Of a DNA stretch of 64,000 nt, positions 43,988 to 52,947 are shown in pieces. Numbering within the stretch: the stretch's first letter is position 1; the number at the start of each line of letters is the position of its first letter. Made by a program: the position numbers and the translations under genes. Source of the DNA: UBA1240 sp045599185 (GTDB taxonomy: Bacteria > Spirochaetota > Spirochaetia > Treponematales > Treponemataceae); contig JAZRVO010000029.1 in the NCBI GenBank assembly GCA_045599185.1, positions 1 through 64,000 of the forward strand. The letters are read 5' to 3'. The notes under the pieces were generated by a model. That model searched no databases. It saw nothing but the letters and a program-made list of their open reading frames with translations, and was not told the DNA's origin.

Positions 43988-44066
43988 TTATTCTGCAATT
44001 CAAATCATTAAAATGACGAAGCAAAGCTTTGGGTTCATGTTTCATACTTATTCAGCATTTTTTTAC

Positions 44067-44624
44067 TTAAACTATAACTTCGCCCTGGCGCAAAACTTTA
44101 ATTTCGCCGCCGGTAATGTCAACCAGCGTAGAAGCCTTGCCAGCCGGTTTGTCGCCGTCATCAATAATAAGGCTTGTTTCATTTTCAAATTCTTTGCAAA
44201 TTTGGGCAATTTGCCACAATGCAGGGCTGCCGGAACGGTTTACGCTTGTTGAATAAATGGAAGTGCCGCAAAGAGCAACAAGTGTTCTAAGCCATTCATC
44301 TTTTGGACAGCGCAATGCAACGGTACCGCCGCCAAATTCTTCCTTGCGCGGAACAATTACAGTAAGCGCACCCGGCCAAAGCTTCGCCAGATTTTCAGGC
44401 AGTGCCACTTTGCTTATTTTTTCAAAATCTTCAGGGCTTGAAATCAGTTCAATAAAAGGTTTAGTTTCTGCCCTGCCCTTAATCTGGCGAATTTTTGCAT
44501 CGCCTGCTGCGCCGCACGCAGAAAAACCATAAATTGTGTCAGTTGGAATAATTACGACATTGCCTTTTTTTATTTCTTCGGCTGCAATTTCTGCCGAATC
44601 AGATTGCTGTTTGAGGATTTTCAT
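44067..44624 (-). CDS. Threonylcarbamoyl-AMP synthase (Sua5/YrdC family)
   Basis: About 185 residues from the ATG at 44624; upstream in-frame starts overlap the preceding gene too far and give a non-homologous tail. The enzyme makes L-threonylcarbamoyl-AMP for t6A37 tRNA modification. Seen: GNVVIIPTDTIYGFS (about 22-36), IKGRAETKPFIELIS (about 51-65), WPGALTVIVPRK and VALRCPKDEWLR. It lacks a separate Sua5 C-terminal domain, so it is the short YrdC/TsaC type. It overlaps the FtsB/DivIC-like gene by about 26 bases. Confidence 0.9.
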   Translation of the reverse strand: MKILKQQSDSAEIAAEEIKKGNVVIIPTDTIYGFSACGAAGDAKIRQIKGRAETKPFIELISSPEDFEKISKVALPENLAKLWPGALTVIVPRKEEFGGGTVALRCPKDEWLRTLVALCGTSIYSTSVNRSGSPALWQIAQICKEFENETSLIIDDGDKPAGKASTLVDITGGEIKVLRQGEVIV

Positions 44625-45084
44625 AATAGTTAAATCTTTCTGCGTTCTTAACCTGCAACTTTTTGCGCAATTCCTGCATTGCAAAAATCGTCATAAAGCA
44701 GCAGAAAATAAAAATACCGCTTAATTTGCACAGCCATTCAGGCACAAAATTAATTTTGCCAATCGTTATCGGCGTGCCGGTTTCGGGCACAAAGTCCGTT
44801 GGCGACGAAATGCCCTTTAAACGAATAAGTTTTTCGTCAGGATAAATATAGCCAAGTTTCTTTGCATAGGCCGCAATTACGTCCGGGTCTACTTTCAAAC
44901 CCTTCTGCTCAAGCGTCAAATTTTCGTTTACTTGTTGAATGTGCTGCAAATTGGCCGAAATTATCTGTTTCTGTTCATCAAGCTGCTGAGAAGCCCAAAA
45001 TCCTTCCGGACCAAACCCAACCGAAACAAAAACATAGGCTAAAGTGCCTAAAAAAGCGGCCACTAAAACTTTTATCCGTGACAT
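44599..45084 (-). CDS. FtsB/DivIC-like septum formation initiator
   Basis: 161 residues. One N-terminal membrane helix (about 5-22), then a coiled coil rich in Gln/Leu (about 33-62, LDEQKQIISANLQHIQQVNENL), the VDPDVIAAYAKKLGYIYPDEKLIRLKG segment characteristic of septum initiators (a Y/LGYV-like motif), then a second hydrophobic segment (about 120-140). FtsB-like proteins have only the first helix; the second makes this longer than usual. Expected inner-membrane division-complex member. Gene order and overlap with a Sua5-type gene suggest an operon. Confidence 0.75.
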   Translation of the reverse strand: MSRIKVLVAAFLGTLAYVFVSVGFGPEGFWASQQLDEQKQIISANLQHIQQVNENLTLEQKGLKVDPDVIAAYAKKLGYIYPDEKLIRLKGISSPTDFVPETGTPITIGKINFVPEWLCKLSGIFIFCCFMTIFAMQELRKKLQVKNAERFNYYENPQTAI

Positions 45085-45514
45085 GCCCTTAATAACGGCA
45101 TGAATTCAAAATTTCCACACCCACCAAGACCAAACAAAATGAATAAATTTGTTTAAAATCGGCAGTTGAAAAAAATTTATAACATTTTTCTCTAAAATCT
45201 CTAAAATTTATTTAATCAGCAGGTCACTTTACAATTCAAATTGTTAAATTGAAGAGCAAGGCAAACTGAAAAATAAAGAAAAAAAATTCAAAATACCGGC
45301 ATTTTTTCAATTAAAGAATTTTACAAGAACAAATTATAAAAAAATGCAAAAAAAACTAAACAAAAAAAACTAAATTCCGATATGGGCAAATTCTGCATTT
45401 GTGCCGAAAAACAAATTGGAAAGTTTTAAGTTTTGCTTTATCGGGAAAAAAGTGACACAACTTAAAACAAATATGCTATAATTTTGGCAAAAGTTTCTGC
45501 CTTGTGGAGTTTTT
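45085..45514. other. 430-base A+T-rich intergenic region before the giant acidic gene
   Basis: No ORF with coding character. Very A+T-rich with many poly-A stretches; upstream part belongs to the divergent FtsB-like gene. The only clear element is the weak promoter near 45452-45482. Confidence 0.6.
45452..45482 (+). promoter_or_regulatory. Possible promoter of the acidic-protein/Maf operon
   Basis: Perfect TATAAT at 45477-45482 with GTGACA (45452-45457) 19 bases upstream, longer than ideal. The transcription start would be near 45490, giving a leader of about 25 bases that includes the TGGAG site before the ATG. Unlike other genes in the window it is not leaderless. Confidence 0.4.
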
Positions 45515-48500
45515 ATGGCTTTCGACACAAATGACAAATTAAATTCTGATTCATCACAGCAAAATTTGGAAGAATTCGGTATTTGGATTTCTAAGGAACC
45601 GGAAGAAATTACGGACAGTTTGGATAACAGCCCCATTGAAGAAGAAGCTGCTGATTCTTTTAATTTTGTCGAAGCAAATTCAATGCCACTTGATGATTCA
45701 GCCGAAGAACCCCTTAACGATATTCCCGAAACTTTCATAGAAGAAAATTTTGAAGAGCCGCAGTTTAATGCAGCTGCTGAAACACAGACAGAAAACGAAG
45801 AAATTGATTTAAGTTCTGAATTTGGCTTTGAAGACGATGAACCGTTTAAGCCTTCCGATGAACTTGCAGAACAGGATTTGGGAAAAACCGAGTTTGATTC
45901 CATCGATTTTGAAGAACTTGACGACACTTTTGACAGTTCTGCATCCATTCCCAATGAATTGGGCAGCGATTTTACCCCAAGTATTGATGACATTCAGGAT
46001 GAAACTTTTACTCAGGATCAGATTGCACCTTCGCCGGATTTTGACCTTGAAGATGCCACAATTGAAGACGCTACCCCAACCCCAATTAAAGCAGAATTAC
46101 CTCCTTTGCCTGATTTTGACCTGGCCTCGCCGGTGCAGGATGATGATGATTTTGAGTTTAATGACAAACTTGAAGATATTGACGAAGAAGTTGAAGCAAA
46201 CCTTGACAGTTTGGACAGGGACGTTGACCATTCGATTTTGGACGTTGATTTGGATGATGACGCAGGTTCTTTTATTGAAAAAAATGCGTTGAACGATGAT
46301 TTTGCAGAAGAAACCGAAAGTGAAGATGTAAATTCATTTGAAGAAATTGACGTGCCGGTTGTGACTGAAGAAAGCGGCAAAGATTTTAAGCAGCCTGAAA
46401 ACAATAATGACGCAGAACTGGACAATATTGATGAAATAATCGATGAAATGCCAGTAGAACTTTCGGCATTGAATTACGAAGAAGCAAAAATTGAACAGAC
46501 TGAAAGCGACCTGCAGGATTTTGATGCAAATAAAAATGTTGATTTTGAATGTCCGAACAATTGCATAGAAACAGAAGAAATTGATTTACCTGATTTTTCT
46601 GAAGAAACAAATAAAGCCGAAAACACGCAGGATTTTGAGAATAATGAAGAAAAATCGCAAATTCCTGACATGTCTGACATTTCTATGGACGGATTTGCAG
46701 ATTTTGATATTTCTGCTTTTGAAAACAATGATGCACCTGCCCCAAAAGCCGCTGGTGGCGAAACTTCTGTTTCACTTGATGACTTTTTAGGTGGCGGCGG
46801 TGAAGATGTTTCTGCACAGTTTGGGTTAAGTGCCGACGGCGGATTTGATGTAACCGACGATTTTCTGGCAGAACTGAACGGCGAATTTGGCGGCGGAAAA
46901 GAAGAAAAATCTGACATTCTTGATGAAGCTTCTGTTGATATTGAGCTTGAATTTGATGACCAGTATATGGACAACATTCAGGCTGACGCAAGTGAACGCA
47001 TTGAAGATACCAGCAATTTTGATGAGTTTTTCGGCGACGATGCTGCAAGTGATGCTGGCATAAGCGCAGACAATTTTGACGAGCTTTTTGCAAATGTTCA
47101 GGATGAAATTGCCGGGGAAACAGGTGATTTTGAACAGATGTTTGCCGAGGCAAATGGTGAAAAGCCTGCATCAGCCGCCAAAACTTCTGAAACAGTATTT
47201 GATGAAGTTACAGAGTTTGACGACCTGTTATTTTCTGACGACGGCCCGAATATTGAAGCTGAAAAAGCCCACGCAAACAAAGTTAACACCCAGATTGATT
47301 ACAACATTATGGTTGCAGAAGAAGACGTAAAAATTACGCAGGTTTCTCAAAAAATAGAAAGCGACAACGGCGATGATGAAAATATTCCGATTTTTGGCAC
47401 AACAATTGATGAAAACGGTGCAAAAATTGCAATGCAGCAGCCAATTCCGGATAACGGTATTCGCGGCCCTGCTTTGGACAATTCGGAAGATGATTCTTTC
47501 TACGAAAGCCTGTTTAATGATGCTGAAATATACGACGAAAGTTCTTCTGATTCAACCGCAAGAGCCGTAAGCGAAGAAGATGCACTTTTTAACGAGCTTG
47601 CAGATTTGGACATTGGTATTGATACCGACACCTTGCAGGACAAAATCACGGACGAAGAATCTTTTTCCGAAACTGATAATTCAGAAAAAAAAACTGATTT
47701 ATCGGAAGAAATATCCACAGATTCTGCTGAAGAAATGAGTTTTGAAGACCTGATGCCGGAAGAAAATACGGATTTTGCAGAAGAAATTCAGAATGAGCCG
47801 GAATCAGAACAAGAAAACTTAGGGGAAAATCAGAATTTTGACGATAATATAGAAGAAAGTAATATAAATTCTGATGTTTTTTCAATTGAAGACGATGCGC
47901 AGCCAATGCCTGAAGAAGAAATTTCTGAAAATGCGTCAGAAATTGCAGAAATTTCTGTAGAGGAAGCAATGGAAGAGCAAAATCAAGAGTTAAATAATAC
48001 TGAAGGACACAAGCCGGATTTTTCGCCAGCAGTAATGGGATTGGCCGCGGCTGGTTTGGGTGCAGCAGCTTTTACAGCAGAAAAAGTTTTCAACGGCAAA
48101 AAAGAAGAAGAAAACGCAGATGACGAACTTTTAACAGAAGACGATTTGCCTGTTTTTGACGATATTGACGATTTCAATAATTCTGAAAATGAAGAAATTG
48201 AAAAAACAGAACTGGCGGAAAATCTTGAAGAATCAGAAGATTCTGAAATTTCTGATTCTTCCGAAGCTTCCACTTCCATCGAACAGTTTGATGATTTTGG
48301 CGAATTTCCCGACAGCGAACCGAATGAAAATCTGACAGAACCAGTAAACGAAGCCGTTATCGAAGATTCGGCTTTTGATGATGTTATGGCGGATACCGAC
48401 ATCAATGACATTGAAATTGAAGAAAACGCAGAATTTGCGGAAGAATATGCTGATGAAAGCATGAACGAACTGAGTCTGCCTGAAGAAAAAAACAGTGACG

Positions 48501-50404
48501 AAATTACTGATTTAACGGAAGATTCGTTTGAAACCGTTCTTCCGGACACAGCCGTTACGGCTGGTATTGCAGACGGCATATTTGACGATGTTCTTAATGA
48601 AGAAGAAAGTGCCGTTGATGCCGAACTTGACGAAGAATTGCCTGTAATTGAACATCTTGAAGAAGAATTGGAAGAAACTTCTGAAATAAGCGACCTTTCT
48701 TTTGACGAAGAAAACGAAAACGCACCGTTAGAACTGACCGAAGATTCATTTGAAACTACCCTGCCCGACACGCCTGTAACGGCTGGTCTGGCAGAAAATG
48801 CAGTAAATAACAATTTGCTTGATAATACACAAGAATCGAAGTATACTGAATCAATGGAGGATGAGCAAAATATGAATTTTGATGACATTTCACAAACATC
48901 AGAGGAAAACGCAGCAAATGCAGCACCTGTAAATGAAGGTTCTGTTCTTTCTGCACTTAGTTCAGAATCTGTACTAAAACAAATTTCCAACGAATTGTCC
49001 ATGCTCCGAAATGAGATTTCTCTGTTAAAAACAGAACTTGCAAAAACACGTGAAAGTGTAAAAGCAGAATCTGTAGTTGAAGAAGTAGCTGTTGAACCAG
49101 TTCAGGAACCTGTTGAAGAATCGGTAATTGAAGATGATTTAACCGTAAATGAAGAAATTGTTTCGGAAGAAGCTCCTGTAGAACAGGCAGACGATACAGA
49201 GAATGTTGATGACATCATTCCTGAATCTGTACCTGCAGCTTCAAATGGATTTTTTGACAACGATTCAGACGATGAAACTATCGCCCTTTCTGATGATGAA
49301 CTTGGTAATATTCTTAACTGTGCTGATTTTACAGAAGAATATGTTGATAACACAGCTGAAGTTGAAGCAGAACAGGAAGCAATTCCTGAAAGTGTTGCAG
49401 CTTTGCATGCAGAAGTTGATGAAGCTTACAGTGAAGAAGTTAGTGACCCGATTATTGGTGACGTTCAGTTTGAAGAAGAACCATTTGAATCAGTTCCAGA
49501 CGAAATTGAAGTACCAAAAGTTGATGATTTAGTTTCTGAACCGGAAGCAGCCGCTGCTGAAGAAGATTATTTTGTTGATTCTACAAGTGATGAAGTTTCT
49601 TCAGATTCGATTTCTGATGACAAACTTGCTTATTTGCAGGAAGAAACAGGAATTGAGGAAGCTTCTGAACCTGTAAATGAAGAAATTGCAGAAACCGTAG
49701 AAGAAGAACCTGCTGTTGAAAACGAAATTGAAATTCCTTCTTTTGAAGAAGAACCTGTTGTAGAAAGTGAAGTTACGGCTGATGAAGCTGTTCCAGAAGA
49801 AACAGCAGAAATTTCTGAGATTGTTGAAGAAGAACCAGCAGAAGAAATTGTAATTGATTCTGATGATGAAGTAACAGTTGAAGAAACTGAAATTGAACAG
49901 CCTGCTGAAGAAGCTGAAAGCGAACCAGTAGCAGAGAATGCTGATAATAATGAAGTTTCTGAAGAATCTGTAATTAATATTGATGACGAAGAAACTGAAA
50001 ATGATGAACTTGCTGAAGCTGGTACATTTGCAGAACCAGAAGAAACACCGGTAGAAACTGTTTTTGAAGGGGATCAGTGGGATGAACCTGTTGCAGAGAC
50101 ATCAGCAGAAGAAACCGCTGATACAGAATCTTCAGAAACAGTTGAACAACCTGCGGAAGAATCTGTTGCCGTAGAAGAAACAGAACCTGCCGAAGCAGAA
50201 AATAAAGAATCTATTTATGACAAAGCAAGTGCAATTGCTGATAAAGAACCAATGAATACTGATTTGAAAGATGAAATTAAATCTGTATTGGTTTACATGG
50301 ATCAGCTTTTGGAAAACTTACCAGACGAAAAGATTGAAGAATTTGCAAAATCAAGTTATTTTGAAACCTATAAAAAACTCTTTAAGGAGTTGGGACTTTC
50401 TTAA
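45515..50404 (+). CDS. 1629-residue highly acidic protein of unknown function, heads the Maf operon
   Basis: No family recognised. The chain is dominated by Asp/Glu with few basic residues. No signal peptide; the N-terminus contains EEFGIWISKEPEEI. Landmarks: Gly-rich SLDDFLGGGGEDV near 425; a hydrophobic stretch AVMGLAAAGLGAAAF (about 839-853); two copies of LTEDSFETxLPDTxVTAG (about 999 and 1075); a coiled coil ELSMLRNEISLLKTELAKT (about 1157-1175); and a helical C-terminal domain (about 1567-1629, LVYMDQLLENLPDEKIEEF). A good promoter and start codon occur in frame at residue 1114, so this may be two fused genes or encode two products. It is followed four bases later by the next gene. A cytoplasmic scaffold is one possibility (inference). 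Confidence 0.8.
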   Translation: MAFDTNDKLNSDSSQQNLEEFGIWISKEPEEITDSLDNSPIEEEAADSFNFVEANSMPLDDSAEEPLNDIPETFIEENFEEPQFNAAAETQTENEEIDLSSEFGFEDDEPFKPSDELAEQDLGKTEFDSIDFEELDDTFDSSASIPNELGSDFTPSIDDIQDETFTQDQIAPSPDFDLEDATIEDATPTPIKAELPPLPDFDLASPVQDDDDFEFNDKLEDIDEEVEANLDSLDRDVDHSILDVDLDDDAGSFIEKNALNDDFAEETESEDVNSFEEIDVPVVTEESGKDFKQPENNNDAELDNIDEIIDEMPVELSALNYEEAKIEQTESDLQDFDANKNVDFECPNNCIETEEIDLPDFSEETNKAENTQDFENNEEKSQIPDMSDISMDGFADFDISAFENNDAPAPKAAGGETSVSLDDFLGGGGEDVSAQFGLSADGGFDVTDDFLAELNGEFGGGKEEKSDILDEASVDIELEFDDQYMDNIQADASERIEDTSNFDEFFGDDAASDAGISADNFDELFANVQDEIAGETGDFEQMFAEANGEKPASAAKTSETVFDEVTEFDDLLFSDDGPNIEAEKAHANKVNTQIDYNIMVAEEDVKITQVSQKIESDNGDDENIPIFGTTIDENGAKIAMQQPIPDNGIRGPALDNSEDDSFYESLFNDAEIYDESSSDSTARAVSEEDALFNELADLDIGIDTDTLQDKITDEESFSETDNSEKKTDLSEEISTDSAEEMSFEDLMPEENTDFAEEIQNEPESEQENLGENQNFDDNIEESNINSDVFSIEDDAQPMPEEEISENASEIAEISVEEAMEEQNQELNNTEGHKPDFSPAVMGLAAAGLGAAAFTAEKVFNGKKEEENADDELLTEDDLPVFDDIDDFNNSENEEIEKTELAENLEESEDSEISDSSEASTSIEQFDDFGEFPDSEPNENLTEPVNEAVIEDSAFDDVMADTDINDIEIEENAEFAEEYADESMNELSLPEEKNSDEITDLTEDSFETVLPDTAVTAGIADGIFDDVLNEEESAVDAELDEELPVIEHLEEELEETSEISDLSFDEENENAPLELTEDSFETTLPDTPVTAGLAENAVNNNLLDNTQESKYTESMEDEQNMNFDDISQTSEENAANAAPVNEGSVLSALSSESVLKQISNELSMLRNEISLLKTELAKTRESVKAESVVEEVAVEPVQEPVEESVIEDDLTVNEEIVSEEAPVEQADDTENVDDIIPESVPAASNGFFDNDSDDETIALSDDELGNILNCADFTEEYVDNTAEVEAEQEAIPESVAALHAEVDEAYSEEVSDPIIGDVQFEEEPFESVPDEIEVPKVDDLVSEPEAAAAEEDYFVDSTSDEVSSDSISDDKLAYLQEETGIEEASEPVNEEIAETVEEEPAVENEIEIPSFEEEPVVESEVTADEAVPEETAEISEIVEEEPAEEIVIDSDDEVTVEETEIEQPAEEAESEPVAENADNNEVSEESVINIDDEETENDELAEAGTFAEPEETPVETVFEGDQWDEPVAETSAEETADTESSETVEQPAEESVAVEETEPAEAENKESIYDKASAIADKEPMNTDLKDEIKSVLVYMDQLLENLPDEKIEEFAKSSYFETYKKLFKELGLS
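48819..48847 (+). promoter_or_regulatory. Internal promoter inside the giant acidic gene
   Basis: TTGATA (48819-48824), exactly 17 bases, TATACT (48842-48847), then six bases to an in-frame ATG at 48854 (residue 1114), and a GGAGG at 48856-48860 ahead of a second in-frame ATG at 48872 (residue 1120). The spacing is identical to secA, hisS and GH3. Confidence 0.5.
48854..50404 (+). other. Candidate internal gene start: C-terminal 516-residue product of the acidic ORF
   Basis: If translation begins at residue 1114 of the giant frame, the product starts MEDEQNMNFDDI and comprises the coiled coil and the helical C-terminal domain. The region shares the acidic bias of the rest. This is not annotated as a separate CDS because the frame is continuous with the upstream part; it is listed so that the alternative start can be tested. 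Confidence 0.35.
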
Positions 50405-50407
50405 TCT

Positions 50408-51379
50408 ATGGGTTTGCTAAGTCGGATTGATTCTATTCAACAAAGACTAGGTGATTTGGAAAGTACAGCAGATGAAAACTGCTGTACTTTTTCATATTTA
50501 CAGAGTGATGAAAAAAAATTATTTGAATACCCATTCATGCGGCTACACGATTTTTTCATTTCTATAGGTGTAGCCCAGTTTTGTTTTTTCCTGAAATATA
50601 ATAAAAAATATTATTTAGTTTTTAATCACGGTTTTAGTTTTGACACTACCCTGCAAAGTACATGCAGTTCAGAATTTTGGTCAATTGCATGTAACTGTCA
50701 ATTGGAAGAAAATACCTGGTATACACTGGAATCACCAAATATTGAATCAATATTGCAGCTTTTTTCCGCAGAAGACAGGGAAAAAATTCAAATTGCACAT
50801 GTAAAATCTGTAAATATTGGTAATTTCAACGAATGTATTATAATTGCAAGTCAGTCAGAGAAAAATGCTGTTTTAACTGACCTCATTTTAGATCATATTG
50901 ATGAAAATTTTGATTATGTCTCGGAACATTTACTAAACATTTCTCAATTTTATGAAAATTCAAAACTTTCTTTAGAGAAAAATACAGAGTTTTACGAAGA
51001 TGATATTTTAGAAAAATGCATAAATAATAATTTTACGTGTCTCATGTTGAAATTGGATTTATCAATTTTTTATGATGAACTTTGCATTCACAACACTAAA
51101 ACAGATTCGCTGATTTTGCAAAACTGTCTGATAAAAATTTTTAACGACTTTATAGAAGATAATTATTTTTTTGCCCAGAAAGATTTTTCAAATTTTAAAT
51201 ACTTAATCTTTTCAAACAGAAAATTTAATTTTTCAACATTCTTAAAAAAATTTTCACTTGAAATTGAAAAATATTTCAGTCAAAAGGAAATTGACAAAAT
51301 TAGTTTTGAACTTAACGGATTTTCAAAAGATTGTGACGAAATAATGAGCTTTATGAATGAAACAAGAAGGCAATTTTGA
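50408..51379 (+). CDS. Unknown protein linked to the Maf genes
   Basis: 323 residues, soluble, no signal peptide. The N-terminus MGLLSRIDSIQQRLGDLE looks like a short amphipathic or coiled helix. Residues about 40-160 alternate strands and helices (VAQFCFFLKYNKKYYLVFNHGF, CIIIASQSEKN) in a way that might be a GAF-like domain. The C-terminal third (about 210-320, starting TCLMLKLDLSIFYDEL) has the rhythm of a GGDEF-type fold without the catalytic motif; this is a weak impression. A+T-rich. The stop overlaps the TTG start of the first Maf gene, so tight coupling is clear. Confidence 0.7.
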   Translation: MGLLSRIDSIQQRLGDLESTADENCCTFSYLQSDEKKLFEYPFMRLHDFFISIGVAQFCFFLKYNKKYYLVFNHGFSFDTTLQSTCSSEFWSIACNCQLEENTWYTLESPNIESILQLFSAEDREKIQIAHVKSVNIGNFNECIIIASQSEKNAVLTDLILDHIDENFDYVSEHLLNISQFYENSKLSLEKNTEFYEDDILEKCINNNFTCLMLKLDLSIFYDELCIHNTKTDSLILQNCLIKIFNDFIEDNYFFAQKDFSNFKYLIFSNRKFNFSTFLKKFSLEIEKYFSQKEIDKISFELNGFSKDCDEIMSFMNETRRQF

Positions 51380-52947
51380 ACGAAATATTTTTTAATGCCA
51401 AAAACGGTGATTTATCTTGTAAATTAAACGAATATTTTTTACATTCAAACTACAATCCGCAAAAAGAAGCAGAACGTTTTATTTCTACAATTGAAAGTGA
51501 TTTTGAACCTAAATACATTTTTTTAACCGGTGCGTGTTTAGACTACACCGTAAAATATTTTCACCAGAAATTTCCAAATTCACAAATCTGTTCCATTCAA
51601 TACAGCCGTACTTTTGAAAAATATTCTTCAAATTGGGCAAAATGTTTTTACATTGATTTTTCTAAAAGTTTGAAAGACGAACTTTTTAATTTTATAGACG
51701 AAGAAGACTTGAACCTTTGCATGTTTTTGTCGTGGAAACCTTCTGAAAACGCCTATGCAAAGGAATATGAATACACCTGGAACGAAATCAAGGATTTTGT
51801 AAAAATGTCCAGAGATGTTCTTGGAACGCGAATCTATTTTAATAAACGCTGGGTAAAAAATTCTTTGCATTTTTGTCTTAAACTAAAAAATCCTCTTAAA
51901 ATCAGCGAAAATGCGAATAAATTTCCGGTTGTGCTGGCTGCTTCAGGCCCAAGGTTAAAATATTTTTACAGCGTTTTAAAAGAAAACCGGCAGAATTTTT
52001 TTCTGCTGGCAGTTTCTTCTGCTGCCCTGCCCTTAATCAGCAATGGTATTTTTCCAGATGCCGTTATTTCTACAGATGGCGGTTTTTGGGCAAAGGAACA
52101 TTTGCAGATTATTCAAAAAATTTCAAAGCAGAAAAATATTCCAGTTTTTGCCACATCGGAAGGCGCATTTTATTCTCAAGTTTTAGAAAATGTTTCAATT
52201 TTGCCGCTATGTTACGGTGATGCGCCAGAAAAAATGCTTTATGACATTTGTAAAATTCAATCAGTTCCATCGCTGAGGAACGGTACTGTAAGCGGAACAG
52301 CGGCAACATTGGCGCTGAACTTAACAAATTCAAAGGTTTTCTGCGTCGGTCTCGATTTATCTAATTCAAATGGTTTTCAGCACAGCCAGCCCAACCAGCA
52401 GGAAATTAGAAATAATGCAAGCGATTGCAGATTATCGCCGCAGGAAAGCCGTATCGCGCCTTCAACTTTTTATTCAGGAAGTTTGGAATTATATAAAAAC
52501 TGGTTTGTCAACCAAAGCGAAAAACTTAAATCCAGAGTTTTTAGGGTTTTTCCAACCGAAATGCCTTACAATTTTAATCTTGGTGAAATTTGCAATTTGA
52601 ATGAAAAAGATTTTAAATGCGCCTTGAACCCAAATTCCGAAAAAAACAGCAATTCCAAACCAATTCAATTTGAAAAACAGAATTTGCCAAGCCAAACTGA
52701 ACGAAAAAAATTGCTGAAAGATTATTTCAACAGTTTAATGGAAGAAACTTTGCAAATTTACAAAACAAGTGAAACTTTGAACAATGTGCCAAATTATATT
52801 GAAGTTTGGTACAAAAGCATTGCTTTAACGGAATTTACCAGCGCAAAACATAATAAAAAGCCAATATCGCAGGATTTGTACAACAAAATAATTGAAAATA
52901 TACAAGGTTTTTTATCGATTATAGAAAATTATGAGCCAGACGAATAA
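51376..52947 (+). CDS. DUF115 / Maf-type motility-associated glycosyltransferase, first copy
   Basis: 523 residues; start TTG at 51376 overlaps the preceding stop. DUF115 (MAF_flag10) proteins in Campylobacter, Helicobacter and Aeromonas attach nonulosonic acids to flagellin. The core here begins FPVVLAASGPRLKYFYSVL (about 178-196), then SNGIFPDAVISTDGGFW (about 219-235) with the conserved Asp-Gly, NGTVSGTAATLALNLT, and VFCVGLDLSNSNGFQHSQ. In the first motif, Ser-Gly-Pro-Arg replaces the more usual Ala-Gly-Pro-Ser of the neighbouring copy. An N-terminal region (1 to about 170) is extra. Target and donor are inferred. Confidence 0.85.
   Translation: MNEIFFNAKNGDLSCKLNEYFLHSNYNPQKEAERFISTIESDFEPKYIFLTGACLDYTVKYFHQKFPNSQICSIQYSRTFEKYSSNWAKCFYIDFSKSLKDELFNFIDEEDLNLCMFLSWKPSENAYAKEYEYTWNEIKDFVKMSRDVLGTRIYFNKRWVKNSLHFCLKLKNPLKISENANKFPVVLAASGPRLKYFYSVLKENRQNFFLLAVSSAALPLISNGIFPDAVISTDGGFWAKEHLQIIQKISKQKNIPVFATSEGAFYSQVLENVSILPLCYGDAPEKMLYDICKIQSVPSLRNGTVSGTAATLALNLTNSKVFCVGLDLSNSNGFQHSQPNQQEIRNNASDCRLSPQESRIAPSTFYSGSLELYKNWFVNQSEKLKSRVFRVFPTEMPYNFNLGEICNLNEKDFKCALNPNSEKNSNSKPIQFEKQNLPSQTERKKLLKDYFNSLMEETLQIYKTSETLNNVPNYIEVWYKSIALTEFTSAKHNKKPISQDLYNKIIENIQGFLSIIENYEPDE

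Noticed and set aside
43896..44066. tmRNA gene (ssrA) after smpB
   Set aside because: Only a terminator hairpin is present; no tRNA-like ends or tag reading frame.
47983..49002. Long Ser-rich ORF (339 codons) on the minus strand inside the acidic gene, and similar ones at 45370-45993, 46018-46425, 46474-46977
   Set aside because: They are the complement of GAA/GAT-rich coding sequence (TTC/ATC give Ser/Phe/Ile frames). No ribosome sites, no recognisable domains.
45515..50404. Possible CRISPR or tandem-repeat array
   Set aside because: Repetitiveness is from acidic codons; only one pair of ~18-residue repeats, without regular spacing.
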